Assembly: GCF_002836255.1 (NCBI RefSeq) | Contig: NZ_PJAU01000038.1 | Coordinates: forward strand, 1-39,403 | Reading direction: 5' to 3' | From: Colwellia sp. 75C3 | GTDB taxonomy: Bacteria; Pseudomonadota; Gammaproteobacteria; Enterobacterales; Alteromonadaceae | DNA: 39,403 nucleotides | In this document: positions 13,503-22,600 of the stretch, in pieces | How positions within the stretch are numbered: position 1 is the stretch's first letter | Layout: every line of letters starts with the position of its first letter | Position numbers and translations under genes: made by a program | Notes under the pieces: generated by a model | The model's input: the letters and a program-made list of their open reading frames with translations, nothing else | Databases searched by the model: none | What the model was told of the DNA's origin: nothing

Positions 13503-13862
13503 ATGGATGTAACCTTCTTCACCGAAGTAGATGATAACGCTTTCAAAAGTTCTGATGACATTCCTGATGATTCTATTCTCGGTGGTGGTCGTTTTACTAA
13601 AGATAACATCAGTGAGTTACTTGGTTGTTTCAAAAGTAGCAGCTCTGCTCAAACTGATAACCTGTGGTTGTTGTCGGTTAGTTTTTCTGAGACCTTATCA
13701 ATAATCGATGATGAAAAACTGAAGAAAATAGCAGAACATTGGTCTGAAGAAAGTTCATGGGAAAGCACAAACGTCAATGAAATAGACTTAGCCAACCATT
13801 TATTGGAACTAAAGTATTCTTACTCAAATTCTAGTAAAAGAATTTGGGTGTTTTTTGAATGA
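13503..13862 (+). CDS. Small acidic soluble protein, unknown
   Basis: The 119-residue protein is acidic and Ser/Asp/Glu-rich, without signal or membrane segment. It begins VTFFTEVDDNAF, has a LWLLSVSFSETLSIID central stretch and a helix with LKKIAEHWSEESSW, and ends in IWVFFE. I do not recognise a family. Its isolated position between two attC-like remnants suggests a former cassette gene. GAGGA at about 13492 precedes the ATG. Confidence 0.65.
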   Translation: MDVTFFTEVDDNAFKSSDDIPDDSILGGGRFTKDNISELLGCFKSSSSAQTDNLWLLSVSFSETLSIIDDEKLKKIAEHWSEESSWESTNVNEIDLANHLLELKYSYSNSSKRIWVFFE

Positions 13863-13883
13863 TTTTTCATTTGCTTTACAAAT

Positions 13884-13908
13884 TTAGCTGTTAAACGGCA
13901 AGTTATAC
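13884..13908 (+). other. Decayed attC 3' end before phzF-like gene
   Basis: AGCTGTTAAACGGC followed by GTTATAC at 13902 again has a short hairpin and a GTT core, with one mismatch in the stem. It is the weakest of the series. Confidence 0.3.
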
Positions 13909-13938
13909 TTTACTCACTAATTTTCCTTTAGGTGTATT

Positions 13939-14733
13939 ATGAAATTAAAGATTTATCAAGTTGATGCCTTTGCATCAAAGGCTTTTGAAGGAAATCCCGC
14001 AGCTGTCATTCCATTGAATGATTGGCTTGATGATGAGCTACTTCAACAAATAGCTGAAGAGAATAATTTATCGGAAACTGCATTTTTTGTGTATGCAGAA
14101 AATGATATTCAGTTGCGTTGGTTTACCCCATTAGAAGAAGTTGATTTATGTGGTCATGCAACGTTAGCGTGTGCTCATGTTTTATATAAACATTTAGGCT
14201 ACAGCAAAGCTCAAATTAACTTCCAAACTAAAAGTGGCACGCTGATTGTTTGCCAAACAACTTCAGGCTACAGCATGGACTTCCCTGCTTCCGAGCCTGT
14301 TGAATTAAATTCAACTATTCCCGAAAGCTTGATTAAGGGTTTGGGTGATGTACAACCTAAACAAATATTATCAGCGTTTGATTATATTATTGTGCTAAAT
14401 AGTGAAGAAGACGTTCAGAAATTAGCGCCTGATCTTTCTCTGTGGTTGAATATTGATTTAAGGGGCGTTGTTGTTACCGCGCCAGCAAATGATGTTGATG
14501 TAGATTTTGTCAGTCGGTGCTTCTTCCCTAAATTAAGGGTTAATGAAGACCCGATTACCGGCTCTGCCCACTGTGAACTAACGCCATATTGGGCAGAACA
14601 ACTCAACAAAAAAACGTTAACAGCTCGACAACTTTCAATGCGCAGTGGCCTGGTTTTGTGTGAACTCAATAAAGACAGAGTTATCCTGACCGGAAATGCG
14701 ATTGATTATATGGTAGGTGAGATCACCATATAA
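13939..14733 (+). CDS. PhzF family isomerase-like protein
   Basis: The 264-residue protein is full length for the PhzF/YddE family, a diaminopimelate-epimerase-like two-domain fold. Domain 1 starts KIYQVDAFASKAFEGNPAAV, has the catalytic glutamate in NNLSETAFF (about residue 46), and then RWFTPLEEVDLCGHATLA. The C-terminal half contains VDFVSRCFFPKLRVNEDPITGSAHC, the second signature. PhzF isomerises a dihydro-hydroxyanthranilate in phenazine makers, but no phenazine genes are here, so the substrate is unknown. AGGTG precedes the ATG. It converges on the YkgJ gene. Confidence 0.93.
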   Translation: MKLKIYQVDAFASKAFEGNPAAVIPLNDWLDDELLQQIAEENNLSETAFFVYAENDIQLRWFTPLEEVDLCGHATLACAHVLYKHLGYSKAQINFQTKSGTLIVCQTTSGYSMDFPASEPVELNSTIPESLIKGLGDVQPKQILSAFDYIIVLNSEEDVQKLAPDLSLWLNIDLRGVVVTAPANDVDVDFVSRCFFPKLRVNEDPITGSAHCELTPYWAEQLNKKTLTARQLSMRSGLVLCELNKDRVILTGNAIDYMVGEITI

Positions 14734-14775
14734 AGGCGTGCTGAACATGCTCTTAAAACGGATAAAATAAAGTTA

Positions 14776-14807
14776 GCCACCAAGTTACCTATGAGTTACT
14801 TGGTGGC
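14776..14807. terminator. Hairpin between convergent genes
   Basis: GCCACCAAGT (14776-14785) pairs with ACTTGGTGGC (14798-14807). On the minus strand it is followed by TAACTTTATTTTATCC, so it best terminates the YkgJ transcript, whose last codons lie inside the hairpin. Confidence 0.6.
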
Positions 14808-15190
14808 CGACTATCACTCATCAATTTATCTAACTTTACTTGCGCTTTTTTTGTATTATTTAAATCAGTGACTTCAATCATTTCACATTCATCTCTGATC
14901 ATTTCAGCAATTAAACTCGGATAATGACGGCAATCTTCAGGTCTGTCTAAATAAATACTGCAGGTATACATATTGGGCGCTGACGGGGATTTTTTAGGCG
15001 CAATATCAAGAAAGGGACAAGTATCTAAGCTTACGCCAGATTCAGGATCGAACCATATTTCATTATTTTTAACATATTTGAATATTTCAGGGTTAAATAT
15101 CTCCCATAGATCAATTTCCTCTTTTGTTGCCGAAAGATCCCCTCCTCCGTACTTGATGCAACATTTTCCGCATTGATTACAATCTTTCAT
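14789..15190 (-). CDS. YkgJ family cysteine-cluster protein
   Basis: The 133-residue protein starts MKDCNQCGKCCIKYGGGD, with the CxxCGxCC cluster at residues 4-11. Further cysteines follow in LDTCPFLD (about residue 58) and YTCSIYLDRPEDCRHYP (about 75-87). This spacing is typical of the UPF0153/YkgJ family, thought to bind a zinc or iron-sulfur centre; the biochemical role is unknown. It stands alone on the minus strand and converges with the PhzF-like gene. Confidence 0.9.
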   Translation of the reverse strand: MKDCNQCGKCCIKYGGGDLSATKEEIDLWEIFNPEIFKYVKNNEIWFDPESGVSLDTCPFLDIAPKKSPSAPNMYTCSIYLDRPEDCRHYPSLIAEMIRDECEMIEVTDLNNTKKAQVKLDKLMSDSRPPSNS

Positions 15191-15295
15191 AATGAGTAAC
15201 TTAAACTTAATTTACAGCGTCATATTATATCATTGCAGTTACCGTTTCTGCTATTCTTAGTAAGACTTTAATACCCGCTAAAGAAGTGCAAACTG

Positions 15296-15859
15296 ATGAA
15301 ATGTTCCGTTTACATTGCAACAAGCGCTGATGGTTATATCGCTACGCCCGATGGTGGTGTTGATTGGCTACATACAGCTGGTAAAGCCGATGCAGATATG
15401 AGTGAAAATCCAGATATGGGTTTTACTGAATTTATCAACTCAGTCGATTGTATGATCATGGGCCGAAAGTGTATGGAAGTGATTTCAAGCTTTGATATTC
15501 CGGCTGAGCAATGGCCTTACCGTGATATTAAGATTTATGCCCTGAGTAACTCCCTCACTGAGCCGCCAGAAAACTTAGCAGGTAAAGTTGAAATGGTCGC
15601 CGGTGATATTAATGCGCTAGTAAATCAGCTGTCTGAAAAAGGATACAAACATGCTTATATTGATGGTGGCGCCACCATTACCTCATTTATCAACTTAAAA
15701 TTAATTAATGAAATGACTATTACCAGAGCACCAATATTACTTGGTGATGGCCTTCCCTTATTCGGAAAGCTAAATCATCACGTCAAGCTCGAAGGGGCTG
15801 AGTCAGTTGCTTTCCCTAATGATTTCATTCAAGTTAAATATCGTGTCAATTATTCATAA
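15296..15859 (+). CDS. Dihydrofolate reductase-like (RibD C-terminal domain) protein
   Basis: The 187-residue protein is one RibD_C/DHFR-fold domain. It opens KCSVYIATSADGYIATPDGG (strand 1 plus the dinucleotide loop). IMGRKCMEVI is at about 53-62 and the YALSNSL strand at about 81-87. The AYIDGGATITSFINLKLINE motif lies at about 121-140. Members are NADPH-dependent reductases of mostly unknown substrate. It is not a housekeeping folA, which has a different N-terminus. AAGAAG lies ten bases before the ATG. Confidence 0.9.
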   Translation: MKCSVYIATSADGYIATPDGGVDWLHTAGKADADMSENPDMGFTEFINSVDCMIMGRKCMEVISSFDIPAEQWPYRDIKIYALSNSLTEPPENLAGKVEMVAGDINALVNQLSEKGYKHAYIDGGATITSFINLKLINEMTITRAPILLGDGLPLFGKLNHHVKLEGAESVAFPNDFIQVKYRVNYS

Positions 15860-15901
15860 ACAATATGTCTCCAACAAAATGATAACTCTAAGAAATAAAA
15901 T

Positions 15902-16312
15902 ATGACTCACGCTTTAAAGACGCTTATCCCCCTGTGTGCAATAGTTTTCTTTTGCTTTATTCTTTGGGTGATTTATTTAGCCAATACGGGACAAAACAGT
16001 GTGCTTTTTCAATTTGTCGCCAGTATTCCTTATGGTGATAAGTTAGGACACTTCTGCTTATTTGGCCTATTAACGCTCGCGACAAATGTAGCCTTCAAGC
16101 TTAAATCGTTCAAAGTGTATTCTAAGGAACTCTTTTTAGGTACAGCTTTAGTGTTTACCTTTGTTGTTATTGAAGAGTGCAGTCAATACTTTATCCCCAA
16201 TAGAACCTTTGACTTAATGGATTTATCAGCCGATTTTATAGGCATCCTATTTTTCAATGTTGTGACAAGTTATTTAAAGAAATACAGGAGAAAAAGATGC
16301 CTCATTGCATAA
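15902..16312 (+). CDS. VanZ-like family membrane protein
   Basis: The 136-residue protein has four hydrophobic segments (about 9-28, 48-65, 80-97 and 107-125). It carries the VanZ signature: a PYGDKLGHFCLFGLL block at about 42-56 with the conserved D-K-x-x-H-F, and EECSQYFIPNRTFDLMDLSADFIG at about 96-119 with the E-x-x-Q and D-x-x-D/N pattern. VanZ homologues are small membrane proteins; one confers teicoplanin resistance, most have no known role. Its last 16 bases overlap the next gene's start, so the two are probably co-translated. Confidence 0.9.
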   Translation: MTHALKTLIPLCAIVFFCFILWVIYLANTGQNSVLFQFVASIPYGDKLGHFCLFGLLTLATNVAFKLKSFKVYSKELFLGTALVFTFVVIEECSQYFIPNRTFDLMDLSADFIGILFFNVVTSYLKKYRRKRCLIA

Positions 16313-16647
16313 TTGAGCATTCATCATCTATTGACAGCAATGCACTAATCTCTTTAGTGTTTAGCGCCAGCCTTGAATCCTTATTATTTGAAAAAGATGG
16401 TAGTGATATAAAAGTACGCGCACTACCGTTTACTCAATACCAAACGGGCGTCTTGCAAAGCGGGGCTGACCAGCTTGATTTCATTCACGTGACGTTAAAG
16501 ATACTATCTGGACGTAATACTGAGCAAAAGAAGATGTTATCAAACGTGGTACTTTCAAGCTTAGAAACACTGGCGTTGAAGAGCTGTTCTATTTCGGTGG
16601 AAGTGGTTGATATTGACCGTACTACCTATGCCAAGGTTGTTACCTAA
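16297..16647 (+). CDS. 5-carboxymethyl-2-hydroxymuconate isomerase-like tautomerase
   Basis: The 116-residue protein fits the CHMI branch of the tautomerase superfamily. The start MPHCIIEHS leaves Pro at the N-terminus after Met removal, which is the catalytic base. The family's VRALPFTQYQTG (about residues 45-56) and FIHVTLKILSGRNTEQKKML (about 66-85) motifs are present. In CHMI the enzyme acts in homoprotocatechuate breakdown, but no hpa genes are nearby, so the substrate is uncertain. The AGGAG in AATACAGGAGAAAAAG, inside the VanZ-like gene, is its ribosome binding site. Confidence 0.9.
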   Translation: MPHCIIEHSSSIDSNALISLVFSASLESLLFEKDGSDIKVRALPFTQYQTGVLQSGADQLDFIHVTLKILSGRNTEQKKMLSNVVLSSLETLALKSCSISVEVVDIDRTTYAKVVT

Positions 16648-16672
16648 CACTAGCGATATAAAAGAAGTTTAA

Positions 16673-16713
16673 GGGAAGGCCTAAAGACAGTTTAGTTGTC
16701 AACATGCCCTCCC
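16673..16713. terminator. Bidirectional hairpin between convergent genes
   Basis: GGGAAGGC (16673-16680) pairs with GCCCTCCC (16706-16713) with one mismatch. An inner GACA/TGTC stem (16686-16700) extends it. TATATTTT follows on the plus strand. It lies between the tautomerase gene and the minus-strand gene ending at 16728. Confidence 0.55.
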
Positions 16714-16727
16714 TATATTTTCGGTTA

Positions 16728-17036
16728 CTATTGATTAGCGACCACAGCAACAAAATGGCCATAATAAAGTTTTTTACCCACTAAACTTTCGATTTCTGCG
16801 GCGCTTGGGTAAGTTGACCATTTGTATGAACTTGCTTCTACGGCTTCAATATTAGCCCAAGTTAAATGCCAACATACTTCTTCAGCATTATCAGTTTTCA
16901 CTAATATCTCATGGGCAATAATGTTTTTATTATCAGCATTAATTTCAAGAAATAGTGACTCACTTAACGCGAGTACACGCGCTAAGTTAGCTTGTTTAAC
17001 CTCAAAAACTGCAAATTCAGTACATGTTGGCATCAT
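16728..17036 (-). CDS. Small soluble protein downstream of pfaD, unknown
   Basis: A longer frame begins at 17087, but AAGGAA lies just before a double ATG at 17036/17033. That gives about 101 residues starting M(M)PTCTEFAVFEVKQAN. The pattern of an N-terminal strand, a LARVLALSESLFLEI helix, then EEVCWHLTWANIEAVEAS resembles a dimeric alpha/beta barrel (ABM-like) module. No catalytic residue can be assigned. It is on the pfaD strand 68 bp after its stop, so it may be co-transcribed, but nothing ties it to fatty acid synthesis. Confidence 0.65.
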   Translation of the reverse strand: MMPTCTEFAVFEVKQANLARVLALSESLFLEINADNKNIIAHEILVKTDNAEEVCWHLTWANIEAVEASSYKWSTYPSAAEIESLVGKKLYYGHFVAVVANQ

Positions 17037-17104
17037 GTTTCCTTTTATTTTTATTTTTATTTTAAAACTGTACTTGCCACTTAACATTGTGAAGCATTAT
17101 AACG

Positions 17105-18703
17105 TTAATCTTCGCTACGATAACCTGCAAGTTCCGTCGTTAAACTAACACCTTGTAGTTTTAACTGATTAACGCGTTGTAAGTAGGCTGCGCCTTTTAA
17201 CATATGCAAAGCGACATCAACGGCATAACGACGGGTATAATCTTCTAAATACGTACCTTTTACCCAACTATTAAAGGCACCTAAACTTGGACCTGCCCAA
17301 ATTTGATAATCCATTTCACGGCCTTTTTCACCGGTATTTGACCAACGAGAACTTAAGCCTAAATACCAACGGAAAATTAACGCCATTTTACGTTTAGGGC
17401 TCGATTGTGCTCTAGCTAACATATCAGGATCACGTTCAGTAAAGAAGGCTTCAGTGCCTGCCCAAACATCATCGAGATTAGATCTAAATATTTGTTTTTC
17501 AATCTTAAGTCGCTCTTCCGCTGGAATAGCTTCAATTGAATCGTAGTTAATATATAGCTCGTAAAGCTTTTTAGCACGCATAGCGAACATTGAGCCACGT
17601 TTAACGACTTGTAATTTTACGCCCATTTCAAACATATCAGCTGCAGGAGCCATGGTTACATCGGCCATTTCGACATTAGCTAATAACTTACGAGTATGCT
17701 CAGAAGCACCCGCTTCAACACAGGCTTGGTTTACTGAGCCAAGTACAATATAGGCGGCGCCCATATTAAATGCAGCTAAGGCAGATTCAGGGGTACCAAT
17801 ACCACCACCAGCCCCAACACGTAATGCCGGAGAGAAGTTGTATTGCGCTTGAACTTCATCACGAAGCGCGATGATAGTTGGTAATAACGTTAAGAAAGGA
17901 CGATTATCGGTATGACCGCCTGAATCGGCTTCAGCGGTAATATCATCAGCCATAGGAACACGTTTTGATAGCTCTGCTTGGGCTGGAGTTATCTTGCCTT
18001 GGCTAAGTAATTTATCAATAAGCTTTTGCGGTGCAGGCTCCATAAAGCGACGCCCTACTTCCGTACGAGATACTTTCGCAATAACTTTATTACCAATATT
18101 GACACTACCGTCACTGTTTTCGCTTAAACCCGCTAATCGATACCAAACAATATGTTCGGTTAAACCTAAGTAAGCTGAGGCTTCAACGGTTTTAACACCA
18201 AGTTTTAAAAATCGCTCAACTGCGCCACGCTCTAAAGCCTCTTCCGCTGGAGCATGAATTAAGTTAACCGCGTAAGGGCCATTGGGTAATGCTGCCTGAA
18301 TGCGTTTAATCGCATCTTCCACTGCATCAGGTACTAAACCAGCAGCACCGAATGAACATAAGAAACCAGCTTTACCTAAAGCGACCACTAATTCAACTGA
18401 GGCTATGCCATTAGCCATAGCGCCGCCATGATAAGCGTATTTAACGCCATGTTGCTTTTTATAGGCGTCATCACCTAAATCTTGCGGCGTAAGCTTTTGG
18501 GCAAACGCTAAGACATCAGTATCACCTGTAGCTGCGGTAGTATTTACCACACCTAAGCTAGTCGCAGATTTTGCAACATACACGGGTTTGGTTAAATCCA
18601 TTAACGCAGACTTGATTTGCGCGTCATTACTGTTAACGTCATTCGCGTTAACTTTCCATGCCCAATCAATGGCTCTGGCATTATTAAATTCGATGTTTGA
18701 CAT
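17105..18703 (-). CDS. pfaD: PfaD, FMN-dependent enoyl reductase of PUFA synthase
   Basis: The 532-residue protein is full length for PfaD, the trans-acting enoyl reductase that saturates selected double bonds during polyunsaturated chain building. It is a TIM-barrel flavoprotein related to nitronate monooxygenase. AYHGGAMANGIASVELVVAL is at about residues 90-110, SAYLGLTEHIVWYRLAG at about 176-192, and the FMN phosphate-binding GAGGGIGTPESALAAFNMGA at about 297-316. The C-terminal region (RWYLGLSSRWSN, MDYQIWAGPSLGAFN) is specific to PfaD-like proteins. AGGA precedes the ATG. Unlike most pfa loci it is not adjacent to pfaC: about 940 bp of repeats and a nuclease gene intervene. Confidence 0.97.
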   Translation of the reverse strand: MSNIEFNNARAIDWAWKVNANDVNSNDAQIKSALMDLTKPVYVAKSATSLGVVNTTAATGDTDVLAFAQKLTPQDLGDDAYKKQHGVKYAYHGGAMANGIASVELVVALGKAGFLCSFGAAGLVPDAVEDAIKRIQAALPNGPYAVNLIHAPAEEALERGAVERFLKLGVKTVEASAYLGLTEHIVWYRLAGLSENSDGSVNIGNKVIAKVSRTEVGRRFMEPAPQKLIDKLLSQGKITPAQAELSKRVPMADDITAEADSGGHTDNRPFLTLLPTIIALRDEVQAQYNFSPALRVGAGGGIGTPESALAAFNMGAAYIVLGSVNQACVEAGASEHTRKLLANVEMADVTMAPAADMFEMGVKLQVVKRGSMFAMRAKKLYELYINYDSIEAIPAEERLKIEKQIFRSNLDDVWAGTEAFFTERDPDMLARAQSSPKRKMALIFRWYLGLSSRWSNTGEKGREMDYQIWAGPSLGAFNSWVKGTYLEDYTRRYAVDVALHMLKGAAYLQRVNQLKLQGVSLTTELAGYRSED

Positions 18704-18755
18704 GTTATTTCCTAATTCTTTTATTTAGTATTATTCTTAAATTGGTTCATAGAGC

Positions 18756-18944
18756 TGGATCCTCGATTAAGTGAACTCGAGGATGACGGCTGTGAGGCTT
18801 GAGTTTAATCATCATGCCTAGCCGTAACACTTGTCTAGTTATCGCATACACCCATATATTTACTGTCATACTCGAAGTGTCTAATCGAACGTGGTACAGA
18901 TGCCACTTATAAGACAATACATGGAGCATATTGTCCTGTATCCA
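18756..18944. repeat. Palindromic intergenic repeat, copy A (189 bp)
   Basis: Copy A begins TGGATCCTCGATTAAG and ends TCCTGTATCCA. Internal hairpins are CCTCGA/TCGAGG near the start and GACAAT/ATTGTC near the end. Its first ~125 bp are almost identical to copy B at 18988. It lies between pfaC and pfaD. Confidence 0.9.
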
Positions 18945-18987
18945 GTTCATTTTCTTATTATCTTTATCTTAAGTACATAAAGAGTAA

Positions 18988-19127
18988 TGGATCCTCGATT
19001 AAGTGAACTCGAGGATGACGGCTGTGAGGCTTGAGTTTAATCATCATGCCTAGCCGTAACACTTGTCTAGTTATCGCATACATCCATATATTTACTGTCA
19101 TACTCGAAGTGTCTGATCGAGTATCCA
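18988..19127. repeat. Palindromic intergenic repeat, copy B (140 bp, shortened)
   Basis: Copy B matches copy A from GGATCCTCGATTAAG through ACTCGAAGTGTCT with about one difference. It then jumps directly to the ATCCA end, missing about 50 bp of the 3' hairpin region. It ends nine bases from the stop of the GIY-YIG gene. Confidence 0.9.
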
Positions 19128-19135
19128 TTCTCTAG

Positions 19136-19423
19136 CTATAAAATGTCATCGTAAAGATCATTCCAATGGGGGTTAGCCTTTTCTATCAAGCTAATTTTCC
19201 ATGCCCTACCCCAAGTTTTCAATTGTTTTTCACGCGTTATCGCTGCATACATATCATCAAATTGTTCAAAATAAACTAATGTATTAACTCGATAATCCTC
19301 CGTAAAACCACTGACAATTTTATTCTTATGCTGCCAAATACGTTTTACTAGATTACTTGTTACTCCGATATATAACGTGCCATTTTTTTTGCTAGCCAGT
19401 ATATAGACCGCAGGTTGTATCAT
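19136..19423 (-). CDS. GIY-YIG nuclease family protein (single domain)
   Basis: The 95-residue protein is a minimal GIY-YIG domain. It has VYILASKKNGTLYIGVTSNL (residues 6-25, the VYI...YIG pair), then the catalytic arginine in NLVKRIWQHK. The late glutamate is in the ITREKQLKTWGRAWK helix (about 62-76), and NPHW follows. These single-domain UPF0213-like proteins are numerous in marine gammaproteobacteria; their role is not established. The gene sits between repeat copies B and C within the pfa locus and shares the pfa strand. It is likely cytoplasmic. Confidence 0.9.
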   Translation of the reverse strand: MIQPAVYILASKKNGTLYIGVTSNLVKRIWQHKNKIVSGFTEDYRVNTLVYFEQFDDMYAAITREKQLKTWGRAWKISLIEKANPHWNDLYDDIL

Positions 19424-19464
19424 CTTATCGTCCTTGATAATTGACTCTCAACACATTAATACAA

Positions 19465-19625
19465 TGGATCCTCGATTAAGTGAGCTCGAGGATGACGGCT
19501 GAGAGGCTTGTTCCTCACTATTAAGTAAACTCTCTACTTATTTACGTCATACCCGAAGTTACTTGTCGGACGTGGCACGGATGCCACTTATTAGACAATG
19601 CATGGAGCATATGGTCCTGTATCCA
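19465..19625. repeat. Palindromic intergenic repeat, copy C (161 bp)
   Basis: Copy C opens TGGATCCTCGATTAAGTG like copies A and B. Its middle diverges (GTTCCTCACTATTAAG) and it closes with GTGGCACGGATGCCAC and TCCTGTATCCA like copy A. It has the same orientation as A and B. It begins 42 bp upstream of the GIY-YIG start and ends 18 bp from pfaC. Confidence 0.9.
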
Positions 19626-19643
19626 GCTTGTATTAACTATTAT

Positions 19644-22600
19644 TTATGCTTCTACGATAGATAAGACAATATCTTTAACTTGGTATATACGTAAGCCATC
19701 TTTAGATAAATTCGCATCACCAATCAAACGTACTTCACCGGCTTCATGCACGATATCGGTAATATGCACGTCTAATGACATTTGCTTGTTCAGCGGCGTG
19801 ATTTGTCCGCGATACTTCCATTTAACCACACTATTTGGTGCACTAAAACGTGGGTTAGTGAACGCTTTACCTAAGTCATTTTTCAATGCGTAAGTTTGCA
19901 TTAACTCGATTATCGCTTCTACACCTAGAGAGCCAGGCATTACCGGGTCTTGATGGAAGTGATAACGGAAGAACCAATCGGTAGGATCTATGGTTCTTTC
20001 ACCATACACATACGCGACACCTGCACTACCACCACCTTCAACAATTGAAACGGTATCGATAAAGTTCATTTGTCCGCCCGCTAATTTATAATGCGGTTTG
20101 TTCGCTGGTGCTTGGTAATACGATAATTGTTGATCACGTAAATCAATCTCTTCAACTTGTGTTGATGGCGTTTTACCTTCTACACAATTGTCTACATACC
20201 AAGCATGAGTAATTCTGCCATTATCAATACCGAGTTGATTGGTCAATGCGTCACCACCAAAGTAACCAAATACAGCTGTGCCTTTGTAGAACAGTTCATG
20301 ACTTTCTAGTGATTGTGCTGCTGCGCTTTCATCTTTGACATAAAGCTCAAAAGTGAAACTTTGCACTATCATGCCGCCAGCAATTGTTGTGCTTAACAAG
20401 ACAGATTTATTGACGATAGTTTTACCGCGTAAATCAACCTGCTTAATCAAGTCACCTGTGCCATCAAGGTTACGGAAAAATAGATCTTTGTCTGGGTATT
20501 TTAATGTTGTGCCCATGTAACCTGAAATAAAGCCATTTGGCTGTAAGGCGATTTCCATAATCAATGAATACGGCATCCAACCTTCGTGGCTGTTTTTAGT
20601 AAAGTACCACGCATCGCTTGGCACATAATATTCAGCGATACAGCTTGATTTTTTCTTAAGATCTAAGCGTTCACCTTGTACTTCAACAACTTGTGTTACT
20701 ACTTGTAAATCGCCACAAGGGGTACGTGGTGGAATACGACCTTTGTAAACGTCAAAATCAGGACCAAAACATTTAGAGATATTACCGGTCGCAAATTCAA
20801 ACATATGCCATGGAGTAAACGGTGCTTGGTTAGGGACACGATTTTGTCCGTCAACCATAGGCGCTTCAAAATGCTGAATAGGTGTTACACCTTTCTCTTT
20901 TGGCGCGCCTAAATCAGACATCACTTTCATTAATGGACGATGTGCATGTTTGAATGGCGCAATACCACGCTCATCTAGTTCTGCATTGATGCTCTGACTT
21001 GAAGATTGAGTGATTAACTGTTTTTCGCTAATCTCTTCACTGATGCCTTGAACAAGTTTAACGTTATCAGGCAAGGTTACTGGATAAGGAGAATTGTCAT
21101 CTTGCTCGGTGATCATCACTGATAAGTTTTTAAAATCCACGACAACTTTGCCATCAAGAATAATATCGATATTGGCTTTTAAAAATGGGAAAGGTTTCAT
21201 GCCCATTTCTGTCACTTCCATACGGTAAGTCAACGTATTGTGTTGCGGTAATACTTGGCCGCGACAACGTACTGTTTGAGACTCGCCCGGCATAGGTTGG
21301 AAGCGCGCGTTATTAACGCCACTGTGCATACCTAATGACAACATGTAGAACATAGCCATTTGACCACAACCTTCACTCATTAATGAGCCAGCCATAACTT
21401 GGTCATCTTTAAAGTGACACGGGAAGTACCAATGCTGTGGGTCTAAATCTTTCTGCCCTTCAAGTAAACCTAAACCCCAATGACCGCCAGCAGCATTCAC
21501 TTTAGTAATGCGCTCAATCATTAAGAATTTTTCAGATGAGAATTTTAACGATGGGTTACGACCTTTTTGATCATAACTATCACCAAAGCAGCCGGCAACA
21601 TCACCATTAACCAGTTTCATCATATCGGCATAATCATAAATATCACGATTACGTTGCATTAATGGCGTAAACACTGATTTTTTAGCATCGGCTAATTGCG
21701 CTTTGTCGGTGTCATTATGAATAACACCTTTACCGTCTTTTAGTTCTTCATCGGTGAAGAAACCTGCGCAACCGTTGCGCATGATTAATACTTTTTTATC
21801 ACCGACATAACAATCGTAGTGAAAGAAAAACAATAATTGTTCGCCATTTCTAGCGTACGAATCAATATGAATTTCATAACGCAGTGTTTCGCCGCCAAAA
21901 GCCATTTCTTCAAGGAAAGTAAGTTCACAATCTAATAAACGGTAAACACGCTCACCTTTGGCTTGAAAATCAATGCCGATATAGGCAATAAGCAGTAAAT
22001 CACATTGACCTGATTCTACCGACACTGACCAAGGAATTTGACCATCGATTAAGAAAGGTGCATCAACTGGAATATCATACTCTGTACACATGTATGACTT
22101 TTTATATTCATTCACCGTTGCGTCAAGTGCCGTTACACGCGAAACCAATAAGTAATCTGTGGTAGGTAGACGTACACGGCGCGAGTAACTATCAATAATA
22201 CGATAATCTTCACCAAATACATTACCGATATCACCTTCTGCAAACTCAACTAAATCATCGGTATCCCAAATAATTTCACTGGGTTGATTAAAGCGTTCTT
22301 TAAGTTGTAAAGGCGCGTATTGATAACCTGCTGGACCTTTCACTTTAAAGGAACCTTGAAAAGAGCCATTAATACCAGACTCAACACTTTCTACCACTGG
22401 TGTTAGTTGCTGCGTTGACGCTGGGATTAATACTGGCGTGGCTTCAGCCGAAGTTGCTGAAATAACCATATTAACGGCTTTAGCGGTACGAATGGTAACG
22501 GCTTCAACTTGTAGCGCCAGCATTTTAGAAATTTGCTCTTGAGCGAGTTGACGATTAGTTAAGAACGCTTTATGCGTTGCTGTCTCTTGACTGATACTTT

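Noticed and set aside
13939..14733. Phenazine biosynthesis locus
   Set aside because: Only a PhzF-family protein is present; no other phz genes, and the family is widespread outside phenazine makers.
18747..18950. 67-codon minus-strand ORF
   Set aside because: It lies almost entirely within palindromic repeat copy A and has no ribosome binding site or family resemblance.
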